Assembly: GCA_964619065.1 (NCBI GenBank)
Contig: CAZUCC010000005.1
Location: 51,500-115,499, forward strand
DNA: 64,000 bases
Reading direction: 5' to 3'
Source of the DNA: JANXUC01 sp964619065
Lineage (GTDB): Bacteria > Acidobacteriota > Terriglobia > Terriglobales > Acidobacteriaceae
Under the pieces are notes generated by a model. That model ran no database searches. It saw nothing but the letters and a program-made list of their open reading frames with translations, and was not told the DNA's origin. Shown piece after piece: positions 27,842 through 35,686 of this stretch; position 1 is the stretch's first letter, and each line of letters opens with the position of its first letter. The position numbers and the translations under genes are program-made.

Positions 27842-28312
27842 ATGCGTATGGAGAATCTTGAAAAACCGATCTGCGTTGTCCGTTATCCAAGAGCGATGCT
27901 TATGGTGTCGTCGATATGGATTGTGATCGCGGCGGTGGGTTTTGTTATGGCAATGCAGCGAAGGGGTGGCTGGAATTTCTTCTATGTAGGACTTGTCACA
28001 GCGGTCGGAATTTGGCAGTTTTTCTTGATCTTCATACCGCAGACCTCGTTCTACGAGGATGCGCTGGAGCAACGGGTGTTCCCCGGATTTGTTCGCCGCC
28101 TCCGATATAGTGATATTCAGAAAGTAAGACGAGGCGGTGGACGGGGGGTCTCAATGTTTATTGTCTCAAGTGACGGGAAACAAGTAAAAGTGTACGGGGC
28201 GGAAGGTCAACTCGTTACCGCTCAAGAAGCCCTCGCGGAAAGGATCCCGCACGCATTCGAAACACGGCCTGATCTCGATCCAGAGGATAGTTCGGATGAA
28301 CTAACGGAATAG
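27842..28312 (+). CDS. Small membrane protein with PH-like domain
   Basis: A 156-residue protein: two membrane helices at about residues 18-38 and 46-66, then a C-terminal segment (YEDALEQRVFPGFVRRLRYSDIQKV...) like the short bacterial PH-like domains that follow paired helices. The acidic tail ends SSDELTE. Function unknown. Its nearby start is an ATG with no strong ribosome binding site. It lies inside the EPS locus, between the propeller and C5-epimerase genes, and may not share their role. Confidence 0.65.
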   Translation: MRMENLEKPICVVRYPRAMLMVSSIWIVIAAVGFVMAMQRRGGWNFFYVGLVTAVGIWQFFLIFIPQTSFYEDALEQRVFPGFVRRLRYSDIQKVRRGGGRGVSMFIVSSDGKQVKVYGAEGQLVTAQEALAERIPHAFETRPDLDPEDSSDELTE

Positions 28313-28375
28313 ATTCGTCGGGTGTCCTCGGCTCGCGCTCAATTTGTTCAATGCGCATCTGCGCGATGAGCGTCA

Positions 28376-28413
28376 GCCTAGATCCATTTCGCACAAGATA
28401 GTGAAGTCTAGGC
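28376..28413. promoter_or_regulatory. Inverted repeat upstream of the C5-epimerase gene
   Basis: GCCTAGA and TCTAGGC form perfect 7-base arms separated by 24 bases, ending eight bases before the ATG at 28421. It could be a protein-binding site or an RNA hairpin affecting translation. No T-run follows, so it is not a standard terminator. Confidence 0.3.
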
Positions 28414-28420
28414 TTCCCCC

Positions 28421-29401
28421 ATGGCTCTCGCGAATCGCATTCAATATTATCGGCGAATTTTCAGCGCTTACTTGCTGCCCGGCAAGAGCCAGCTTACGTT
28501 CTGGCACGAGACGCCGGAGGTGAATCCGCACCTGCGCACGGACCAACTCGGGCAATACTACATGACGTTTGCCGCGAAGGCCGACTATGCCGGACACTAC
28601 GATCCGAACGGCATCCCGATGCTCGACTATCACGGCAAGATCGGCCGTCAGTACAACCCGATTGCTGTCGCCCAATGGGGATTAGGAAACTACAACCTGT
28701 TTCGCCGCACGGGGCAGGCTGCGCGCCGCGAGAAAGTGGTCCGCTGCGCGGACTGGCTGCTCGCGAATCTGGATCAGAATCCCCAGGGCGTGTGGGTCTG
28801 GAGCCATCATTTTGATTGGGAGTATCGCGATACGCTGCGAGCACCGTGGTATTCGGGGCTGGCGCAAGGGCAAGGGGTTTCCTTGCTGCTGCGCGCGCAC
28901 CTAGAGACGGGTGATGCGAACTATCTTGGCGCGGCGCGGGATGCATTTCGCGCTTTCGAGAAGGCCGTGGGGGACGGTGGCGTCGCCTTCACCGATGCGC
29001 GCGGCGATTTGTGGATCGAGGAGTACCTTGTCCAGCCACCCACGCACATTCTGAATGGCTTCATCTGGGCGCTGTGGGGGATCTATGACATGTTCCTCGT
29101 AACTGGAGAAAGTGCCCACCGTGCCCTTTTTGAACGCGCTGTGAAAACACTAGAAAGAAATTTGGAGGCGTACGACACAGATTTTTGGTCGCTTTACGAG
29201 CAATCCGGCACGAGGCTGAAGATGCTCGCGAGTCCTTTCTACCATCGGCTGCACATCGTGCAGTTGCAGGTCATGCACCGTCTGACAGGAGCCGAAGTGT
29301 TTGCGCGTTTTGCCCGCCGCTGGGAAGGCTATCGCGGCAGCCGTCTTGGACGCACACGTGCGATTCTCTACAAGGGAGCATTCAAGCTTCTTTACTACTA
29401 A
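28421..29401 (+). CDS. Heparan-type D-glucuronyl C5-epimerase
   Basis: A 326-residue protein matching the C-terminal catalytic domain of glucuronyl C5-epimerases. The landmarks are GRQYNPIAVAQWGLGNY (76-91), APWYSGLAQGQG (141-152), WIEEY (198-202), HILNGFIWALWGIYD (209-223) and SPFYHRLHIVQLQ (271-283). From my memory of human GLCE, Glu201, Tyr202 and Tyr274 align with its catalytic Glu499, Tyr500 and Tyr578, so activity is plausible. The reaction would convert D-glucuronate to L-iduronate within a polymer or oligosaccharide. No signal peptide or membrane helix is visible, so it probably acts in the cytoplasm on lipid-linked precursors. A GT4 gene follows with a two-base gap. Confidence 0.88.
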   Translation: MALANRIQYYRRIFSAYLLPGKSQLTFWHETPEVNPHLRTDQLGQYYMTFAAKADYAGHYDPNGIPMLDYHGKIGRQYNPIAVAQWGLGNYNLFRRTGQAARREKVVRCADWLLANLDQNPQGVWVWSHHFDWEYRDTLRAPWYSGLAQGQGVSLLLRAHLETGDANYLGAARDAFRAFEKAVGDGGVAFTDARGDLWIEEYLVQPPTHILNGFIWALWGIYDMFLVTGESAHRALFERAVKTLERNLEAYDTDFWSLYEQSGTRLKMLASPFYHRLHIVQLQVMHRLTGAEVFARFARRWEGYRGSRLGRTRAILYKGAFKLLYY

Positions 29402-29403
29402 TC

Positions 29404-30651
29404 GTGAAGATCCTTTACGTTTCACAATATTTTCCGCCGGAAATGGGTGCGCCTGCAGCGCGTGCCGCCGAACTCGCGCGGCATTGGGCTAACGATGGCA
29501 ATGACGTCACCGTGCTGACAGGTTTTCCGAATCATCCCACCGGCGTGGTTCCGGCCGAGTATCGCAACCAATTTCGTCGTCTAGTCACCCGTGAGATCTG
29601 GAACGGCGTCAAGCTGATTCGCACCTGGCTGCTTCCGTTTCCGAATCGCAAGCCCTACGAACGCATGCTAAATTACAGTTCGTTTTGCGTGTCGTCGGCG
29701 CTGACCGGACTTTTTGTTGACAAGCCGGATGTACTGATCGCTACCTCGCCGCAGTTACTGGTCGCCCTCAGCGGTTGGTGGCTGGCCGCCATCAAACGGG
29801 TTCCGTTTGTGTTCGAGGTGCGGGATCTCTGGCCCGAATCCCTCATTGCTGTTGGCGTTGGCGATGGAAACTCGCTGCTGAACAGTGTGCTGGGAAAGAT
29901 CGCAGGTTTTCTCTATCGGCGGTCGAGCTACATTGTTGTGGTCACAGATGCGTTTAAGACTCATTTGATCTCTAACTGGAACGTTCCCTCAGAGAAGATT
30001 TTCGTGGTGGAGAACGGTGTGGAAACAGACCTGTTTTCACCGCAGCCGGACAGCGCTGGAAAAAAGAGGGAACTCGGAGCGGAAGGGAAGTTTCTGGTCT
30101 GCTACACCGGGACTATGGGTCTGGCGCACGGGTTGGAGACCTTGATCGAAGCAGCCACTATCCTGCAAAGCGAGAATTCGCAAGTGCAATTCCTCCTTGT
30201 GGGCGAAGGCGCGGACAAGGAACGCATCGTTAATCTCGCCCGATCCCGGAACCTGACCAACATGACCTTTCTCGATCAGCAGCCGCGCGAGAGGGTTCCT
30301 GCATTCATTTCCGCTTCGGATGCCTGTCTGGTCATGTTGAAGAAGGTTGACCTGTTCAAGACCGTGATTCCCACCAAGATGCTGGAATTCATGTCCTGTG
30401 CGCGGCCGGTGATTCTAGCCGTGGATGGACAGGCCCGAGAAATCATGGATGCCGCGGGCGCAGGAATTTTCGTGGAGCCGGGAAATGCACAGCACTTAGT
30501 GCTAGTCATCCAACAACTAGCTGCCGACCCAACCTTGTGCGCAACCCTCGGACAAAACGGGCGAGATTACATCGTGCGAAATTTTTCGCGGCCGCAGACC
30601 GCCCGGACATACCTGGGCATTCTGCGGGAGCTCATTGCGAAGAAGGGATAA
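29404..30651 (+). CDS. WbuB-like family-4 glycosyltransferase
   Basis: A 415-residue GT-B enzyme. GTG at 29404 starts KILYVSQYFPPEMGAPAARA, the usual start of WbuB/WcaI-like N-acetylhexosaminyl or fucosyl transferases, and lies two bases after the C5-epimerase stop. The donor domain has FLVCYTGTMGLAHGLETL, VQFLLVGEGADKERI and a KTVIPTKMLEFMSCARP helix in place of the usual E-x7-E loop, as in this subfamily. A HexNAc donor would fit an alternating uronate-HexNAc polymer, but that is inference. Confidence 0.87.
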   Translation: MKILYVSQYFPPEMGAPAARAAELARHWANDGNDVTVLTGFPNHPTGVVPAEYRNQFRRLVTREIWNGVKLIRTWLLPFPNRKPYERMLNYSSFCVSSALTGLFVDKPDVLIATSPQLLVALSGWWLAAIKRVPFVFEVRDLWPESLIAVGVGDGNSLLNSVLGKIAGFLYRRSSYIVVVTDAFKTHLISNWNVPSEKIFVVENGVETDLFSPQPDSAGKKRELGAEGKFLVCYTGTMGLAHGLETLIEAATILQSENSQVQFLLVGEGADKERIVNLARSRNLTNMTFLDQQPRERVPAFISASDACLVMLKKVDLFKTVIPTKMLEFMSCARPVILAVDGQAREIMDAAGAGIFVEPGNAQHLVLVIQQLAADPTLCATLGQNGRDYIVRNFSRPQTARTYLGILRELIAKKG

Positions 30652-30664
30652 TCGAAGACTGCCA

Positions 30665-31669
30665 CTAAGGCCGGACAGCTACCAGGCTCAGAGCTGTCGC
30701 CATTTGAGTGATGGCTTCCGCCGAACGTGCCATCACTACTTTCCTCGTGCTGCTCGGGACGAACAAGATATCTTCCGACTGCATGGGGATGTCCTTCGCT
30801 TTGGCCCGCAGAATCTGTTTGAGGGGAATCTTAATCTGCTCTGTGCCTTGCGGTGTTCTGCGCAGGATTGTCGTCCCGTTCAAAGCCGCGGTCTTGTTGG
30901 GCCCGCCAGCGAGGGCAATTGCCTTGAGGATCGTGAGATTCTCCGAATCGGAAACAAACCCGCTGGCTCTGCCCACATCACCGACCACGTAAAAGATGGG
31001 GCCCTTCTGCGCGACAATCGTATCGCCGGGCTGTACGACCACGTTGCCAGGGCTGGAAGGGGAGAGGTCTGCGGGCAATTGCACCAAATCGGTATGGGCA
31101 GAATCGCTGCGGTGCGTGATGGAAACGGCTCGTCCAGAACGGTCCGTGAAACCGCCCGCGGCAGAAATGATGTCCAACAGGTGACGCTCTCCCGCTACGT
31201 TGTAGGTACCCGGACGGGCCACCTCACCCAGGAGACTGACGCTCGACGTGGCTGAGTCCGTCACCAGCACCACTACATGAGGATTCTTGACAAACCCGCC
31301 GTCCGCGAGCCTTTTCTCAATCACGCCCTGTGCCTCTTCTGGTGTCAAGCCCTCCACGCGCACATAATCCACTAGCGGGAGGTAGATGTCGCCGCTGTTG
31401 TTGACACGGACCTTTTGCGAGAGTTCCGGGACGCCATATACCGTAATCTCCACCATGTCTGCAGCCCCCAAACGAATTCCCGTGAGTGAGGCCGACGGCG
31501 GAGGGGGAGTCGGGGAAGTTGCCGGAGGGTTTGTCGGCTGCGGCACAGCGCTGGGAAAAGCGGCTTGTCCAGCGTCTTGTCCAAACGCCAGGGACGCCGA
31601 AATGCCAACGACAATAATGACTCCTGCGTAAACAACAAGAGGCAAGCGCGGCCTCGTGGATGCAAGCAT
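30665..31669 (-). CDS. Wza-like polysaccharide export protein (SLBB domains)
   Basis: A 334-residue protein with a Sec signal (GVIIVVGISASLAFGQ), a Pro-rich linker at about 40-60, a Poly_export domain (IRLGAADMVEITVYG to VVVLVTD, about 65-140) and two SLBB-like folds (VSLLGEVARPGTYNVAG; FYVVGDVGRASGF). There is no lipobox Cys after the signal, unlike E. coli Wza. It should form the outer-membrane or periplasmic channel for the polymer. It is convergent with the WbuB-like gene and divergent from wecA. A GGAGAGG ribosome site precedes the ATG at 31669. No Wzc kinase/copolymerase gene is seen in the window. Confidence 0.9.
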   Translation of the reverse strand: MLASTRPRLPLVVYAGVIIVVGISASLAFGQDAGQAAFPSAVPQPTNPPATSPTPPPPSASLTGIRLGAADMVEITVYGVPELSQKVRVNNSGDIYLPLVDYVRVEGLTPEEAQGVIEKRLADGGFVKNPHVVVLVTDSATSSVSLLGEVARPGTYNVAGERHLLDIISAAGGFTDRSGRAVSITHRSDSAHTDLVQLPADLSPSSPGNVVVQPGDTIVAQKGPIFYVVGDVGRASGFVSDSENLTILKAIALAGGPNKTAALNGTTILRRTPQGTEQIKIPLKQILRAKAKDIPMQSEDILFVPSSTRKVVMARSAEAITQMATALSLVAVRP

Positions 31670-31680
31670 TTACCTCTCCG

Positions 31681-31708
31681 ACACTTATCCTGACTTGAAA
31701 CCAAGTGT
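31681..31708. promoter_or_regulatory. Inverted repeats in the wza-like gene leader
   Basis: ACACTT (31681-31686) pairs with AAGTGT (31703-31708), and inside it ACTTG-AAAC-CAAGT (31693-31706) forms a second perfect hairpin. The element lies 12-39 bases upstream of the export gene ATG on the minus strand, so it could be an operator or a leader hairpin. Confidence 0.3.
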
Positions 31709-31763
31709 AGCACGCTGAGAAGCGCAGGTATCTTATCGCATACGGTTTTGCGGGCCGTTTGCG

Positions 31764-31793
31764 TTGCGAATCCTTAACGCAAGCTGCTATAGT
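31764..31793 (+). promoter_or_regulatory. Possible sigma70-type promoter for the wecA-like gene
   Basis: TTGCGA at 31764-31769 and TATAGT at 31788-31793 are separated by 18 bases and face the wecA-like gene. They lie in the 237-base divergent gap. The hexamers are moderate matches, with the TTG of the -35 box and TATA of the -10 box conserved. Confidence 0.4.
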
Positions 31794-31906
31794 TTTCAAG
31801 GCGTTGCTCTTTCAAGTTTTAGATTTGGTTCTTCGGATAAATCCGTCGAACGTGTCCAGGATTCTCGCCGCATGCGGCGTATGTTGCGGATTTTAGGAAA
31901 ATCATC

Positions 31907-33469
31907 TTGACAGGGCTCTATCTAACCGCATTTGCCTTCTCGCTGCTTCTTTCTTTCATTCTGACAAGATTTGTGCGCGATTTTGCCTTTCGCCGGGGCT
32001 GGGTTTCCGTACCCTCGCCCGACCGGCATATGCACATTCATCCTCTTCCACGCCTCGGGGGGGTCGCGATTTTTCTTGCTTTCCTCGCCACCCAAGCCCT
32101 TGTCTCGCTGCTGGCGCAGTGGTTTCCAAGATTGGGAGCCAGCGTTGCCGTTCGTCCCGCCGCTACGATCCTGCTGCCAGCATGCTTGGTTTTTCTGCTG
32201 GGTGTGTACGACGACCTGCGCGGTGCGCGCCCCTGGTTGAAGTTCGCGGTGCAGGGTATTGCGGGCGCGATGCTGTTTTGGGGAGGTCTTCGCATCCTTG
32301 CACTTCCTCTCGTATTCGGAGAGCGGCACTTTGGTGGGTTTGCGGGATTGGTGCTGACCATCGTATGGGTGATCGGAATCACCAATGCATTCAACTTGAT
32401 CGATGGACTGGATGGGCTTGCCGCCGGTTCCGCGCTCTTTTCAACGCTGGTGGTATTTGTGGTGGCGCTGGTGAATCAATCCAGCTGGCTGGCGCTGGCC
32501 ACTATTGTGCTCGCAGGGGCCATTCTGGGGTTTCTGCGTTTCAATTTCAACCCTGCGACCATCTTCCTGGGTGATTCCGGAAGTCTCTTTATTGGTTTTC
32601 TTCTGAGTGCGTTCGCTTTGCAGGGAGCCACAAAAGCTCCCACAATTGTGGCTGTTGCTATTCCGGTGGTTTCTTTTGGCCTGCCCATTCTTGAGACGGG
32701 TATTTCAATCCTTAGACGGTTGATTGGCGGACGTCCTGTCTTCACGGGAGATCGCGAACACATTCACCACAAGCTGTTGCAGCTCGGACTTTCACACCGC
32801 CAGGTTGTGGTGACTTTGTATGCCGTGTCCGCCATGTTTGCCTTGCTCAGTCTGTTCCTGCTGTGGCCTGCGGGCAGCACGCTGGGGCTGGTGTTGGCCG
32901 TGGTCGGATGCGGCGTTTGGGTCGGCATTCAGCATCTAGGCTATCTCGAATTTGGTGAGCTCCGCCGCGTGGCGCAGAGGACTATGGAGCAGCCGCAAGT
33001 TTTCATCAACAATCTTGCAATACGCCGGGCCGTGGAGGAACTCAAGGTCGCGGGCGATTATGAGCAGGTCTGCCGCATTGTTCTTGCGGCGTTTGAGAGC
33101 AACGACTTCGACAGCATCGAATGGAAGCTCGACAGCAGTGCTCTCGGGAGCAATGGTTTTGTCTTTCTGCCGGAGCGTTCCGATCTTCTTCAATTCCGCT
33201 GGCAGCGTGCGCCAGAAGGAAACAGCGGCAACTCCTTGCCTTCGTGGCGGCTCCAACTGGATCTCCTGACCGGCTCCGGCCGCCCACTCGGCCGTATGAT
33301 GCTGTTCCGTATCTATTCTCCGCGGGCGTTGCAACTGGACATCAATCTTCTCACCACAGATTTTCCCGCCGCGTTGGCGGATGCGCTCGAACGCACACTG
33401 CCGGTTTCCGTTCTATCTACCGTCAAGGCCGACGCCCATCCGACGCTCTTGCGAACCCAAGTCAACTGA
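31907..33469 (+). CDS. WecA/TagO-like undecaprenyl-phosphate sugar-1-P transferase, extended
   Basis: A 520-residue protein. The first 340 residues are a MraY/WecA-family membrane enzyme with about eleven helices: GVYDDLRGARPWLKF (Mg site), NAFNLIDGLDGLAAG, FLGDSGSLFIGFLL, and the WecA/TagO-specific GDREHIHHKLLQLG. It would load GlcNAc-1-P (or a related HexNAc-1-P) onto undecaprenyl phosphate and start EPS repeat synthesis. Residues from about 345 to 520 form an extra soluble domain not present in typical 350-residue WecA, of unknown role. The TTG at 31907 is the only reasonable start before the first helix. wecB follows 76 bases downstream. Confidence 0.9.
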   Translation: MTGLYLTAFAFSLLLSFILTRFVRDFAFRRGWVSVPSPDRHMHIHPLPRLGGVAIFLAFLATQALVSLLAQWFPRLGASVAVRPAATILLPACLVFLLGVYDDLRGARPWLKFAVQGIAGAMLFWGGLRILALPLVFGERHFGGFAGLVLTIVWVIGITNAFNLIDGLDGLAAGSALFSTLVVFVVALVNQSSWLALATIVLAGAILGFLRFNFNPATIFLGDSGSLFIGFLLSAFALQGATKAPTIVAVAIPVVSFGLPILETGISILRRLIGGRPVFTGDREHIHHKLLQLGLSHRQVVVTLYAVSAMFALLSLFLLWPAGSTLGLVLAVVGCGVWVGIQHLGYLEFGELRRVAQRTMEQPQVFINNLAIRRAVEELKVAGDYEQVCRIVLAAFESNDFDSIEWKLDSSALGSNGFVFLPERSDLLQFRWQRAPEGNSGNSLPSWRLQLDLLTGSGRPLGRMMLFRIYSPRALQLDINLLTTDFPAALADALERTLPVSVLSTVKADAHPTLLRTQVN

Positions 33470-33545
33470 GCGCGCCAACGGGAAGAATTGGCTGCAGGGT
33501 AGAATTTGTGGGTCGCGCCGTAAGCGAAGTCTGTCTCTGTTCCGC

Positions 33546-34625
33546 ATGCACATTCTTCATGTCGTAGGAGCCCGTCCGAATTTCATGAAGGCTGCTCCCG
33601 TTATTCGGGCGCTAGGGCAATTTACTGCTCTCCGCCAAACCCTGGTGCATACCGGGCAACACTACGACGCCGGCATGTCCGACGTATTTTTCCGCCAGTT
33701 GGATATGCCCGAGCCCGACTTGAATCTCTCGGTTGGCTCGGGCAGCCAGGCGCAACAAACCGCCGAGGTGATATCGCGCTTCGAGCCGGTGGTCCTCGAA
33801 CGCAAACCGGATTGGGTGCTGGTTTATGGCGACGTCAATTCCACGGTCGCGGCGGCGCTGGTGTGTTCGAAGCTGCGAGTCCCCGTCGCTCATGTCGAGG
33901 CGGGTCTCCGCTCTCGTGACCGAACCATGCCCGAGGAGATCAACCGGCTCGTAACCGATCAGTTGTCGGACTTGCTTTTTACACCCTCCTCCGATGCGGA
34001 TGACAATCTGAATCGGGAAGGCATTCCGCTTGAAAAAATTCATCTTGTGGGCAACGTGATGATCGACACGCTCGTGCGCCTGCTGCCGCTGGCGGAGGTG
34101 CCACACGATCTAGCAGACCTTGCCCCTTTTGTGCTGGTGACGTTGCATCGGCCCGCGAATGTGGATGATTTGCCCTGGCTGCGACAGATGCTTGCGGCCT
34201 TGACCGAAGTCAGTCGTGACTTACACGTGCTCTTCCCAGCGCATCCCCGCACCAGCAAGCGCCTGGCTGAAGCGGGCGCCCTACCTCCGGAGAACGGCAA
34301 GCTGCGCCTGCTACCACCCCTGCCGTATCTCGAGTTCCTGGCCCTACAACGCGATGCCCGCGCCGTAATCACGGACTCCGGAGGCGTGCAGGAAGAAACC
34401 TCATATCTGGGGGTACCCTGTCTTACGGTCCGCGAGAACACGGAGCGTCCAATTACTCTTACGGAGGGGACGAATACGCTCGTTGGGCGAGATATCGGAC
34501 GGCTGCGCGCGGAACTGCAACGTGTGCTGGACGGTCCAGCTCCGAAATCTCGCACCATTCCTTTGTGGGATGGGCACGCTGCGGAGCGAATCGCGAAAAT
34601 CCTTGTAGACCGGACGGGAAGATAG
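33546..34625 (+). CDS. wecB: UDP-N-acetylglucosamine 2-epimerase (non-hydrolysing)
   Basis: A 359-residue WecB protein starting at ATG 33546 (MHILHVVGARPNFMKAAPVI). Family motifs are HTGQHYDAGMSD, VEAGLRSRDRTMPEEINR, VTLHRPANVD and TDSGGVQEE followed by CLTVRENTERPITLTEGTN. It interconverts UDP-GlcNAc and UDP-ManNAc in the cytoplasm. Together with the WecA-like enzyme it implies HexNAc sugars in the polymer. Length is typical. An in-frame extension back to 33381 overlaps the wecA gene and is not used. Confidence 0.95.
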   Translation: MHILHVVGARPNFMKAAPVIRALGQFTALRQTLVHTGQHYDAGMSDVFFRQLDMPEPDLNLSVGSGSQAQQTAEVISRFEPVVLERKPDWVLVYGDVNSTVAAALVCSKLRVPVAHVEAGLRSRDRTMPEEINRLVTDQLSDLLFTPSSDADDNLNREGIPLEKIHLVGNVMIDTLVRLLPLAEVPHDLADLAPFVLVTLHRPANVDDLPWLRQMLAALTEVSRDLHVLFPAHPRTSKRLAEAGALPPENGKLRLLPPLPYLEFLALQRDARAVITDSGGVQEETSYLGVPCLTVRENTERPITLTEGTNTLVGRDIGRLRAELQRVLDGPAPKSRTIPLWDGHAAERIAKILVDRTGR

Positions 34626-34690
34626 GTCCTCCCGCCACATCCCATAAAGATTCTTCACGGAATTTCTTACTCTACGCAATCACAGCCACG

Positions 34691-34715
34691 TTATCCACAG
34701 CGGAATCAATTCCGC
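34691..34715. promoter_or_regulatory. DnaA-box match adjoining a perfect palindrome
   Basis: TTATCCACA (34691-34699) is a perfect consensus DnaA box. It abuts a perfect inverted repeat with 7-base arms and a 2-base centre (GCGGAAT-CA-ATTCCGC, 34700-34715). Both lie in the 159-base gap between wecB and a GAF gene. A single box is not an origin. The palindrome could be an operator for the GAF gene or a weak end structure for wecB, as no T-run follows. Confidence 0.35.
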
Positions 34716-34784
34716 TACTCCTGCTCGTGGTGTCCTGCCGTTTATTCTCGACGTTCCCCCACAGCTTCCCAGAAGGAGTCAGGG

Positions 34785-35606
34785 ATGTACCGTTGGATGA
34801 CCGCAAGTGATGTGAGCTTTGTCCGATTACAGGCTGCTGTCTTCTGCGCGGAGTGCGAAATGATTAGCCAAAACAACACGACCGATTGTCTGGCGTGTGG
34901 CAGCAAGGCTCTGCTGAGCTTGGCGCGCTTGATGGGAGGCTCGCTCCTGCACCAGTCCACGGCGAATCTGATTCAGGATGCTGCGTTGGACCGCGTGGTC
35001 CGCGAACTGCTGCAATCAATTCCCGCACAAGCGCCGCAGAGAAAGTGGGAGGAAGAATTCACGTTTGCGCAGCATGGGAAGATTCCGCCGCAGCCCTTGG
35101 CAAGAACTTTTGTGTTTCCGCAAACGAAGACCGCCGCCGCTCTCGAAAGCATTTCCGCGTTTGACCTCGATCTCGCGCCAGCTATTGATATCATCACGGA
35201 TCGGGCGCAAGTGATGACCCGAGCGACTGGAGCCGCGATTGCGCTGAATCGCGGTCGTGAAATTGTTTGCCGCGCCCGCGCCGGACGTACCGCTCCCGAT
35301 CTGGGTGTCCGCCTCCAGACCGAGTCGGGTATTTCCGGGCAATGCGTGCGTACCGGGGAAATTCTGCTGTGTCACGACACTGAATCGAATCCGCACGTGG
35401 ACCCGGCCATTAGTCGCCGCCTCGGCGCCAGATCGATTCTGGTGTCACCGATCCGCTACTTCCAGCGCACCCTCGGGATCTTCGAGGTCTTGTCTGCGTC
35501 CCCCTACGCCTTCGACCAACGCGACGTTGCCACCTTACAGTTGCTTTCCGGAATGATGGTGGCAGCGATCAGCCGTGTGGTGGACCGTAAAGCCCGCACA
35601 GCCTAA
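34785..35606 (+). CDS. GAF-domain protein with zinc-ribbon-like N-terminus
   Basis: A 273-residue soluble protein. AAGGAGTCAGGG precedes the ATG at 34785. Cys21, Cys24, Cys35 and Cys38 form C-x2-C-x10-C-x2-C, a likely zinc site. Residues about 130-270 form a GAF domain (GATGAAIALNRGREIVCRARAG ... SGISGQCVRTG ... LGIFEVLSASPYAFD). Cys162, Cys187 and Cys196 of this GAF have the same C-x24-C-x8-C spacing as the GAF domains of the next gene and of the amidase at 40413. It has no output domain, so it is probably a sensor or adaptor. It is followed 80 bases later by a PilZ-GAF gene. Confidence 0.8.
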   Translation: MYRWMTASDVSFVRLQAAVFCAECEMISQNNTTDCLACGSKALLSLARLMGGSLLHQSTANLIQDAALDRVVRELLQSIPAQAPQRKWEEEFTFAQHGKIPPQPLARTFVFPQTKTAAALESISAFDLDLAPAIDIITDRAQVMTRATGAAIALNRGREIVCRARAGRTAPDLGVRLQTESGISGQCVRTGEILLCHDTESNPHVDPAISRRLGARSILVSPIRYFQRTLGIFEVLSASPYAFDQRDVATLQLLSGMMVAAISRVVDRKARTA

Positions 35607-35686
35607 GCGTACTTTCGACTGTGTGTCATCCGCTATTTGGATGGCCATTTTAGCGGCCCCAACGTGTATTATGGGGCTGTCTCGCC

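Noticed and set aside
34691..34699. Replication origin signalled by a DnaA box
   Set aside because: Only one box is present and there is no dnaA/dnaN context.
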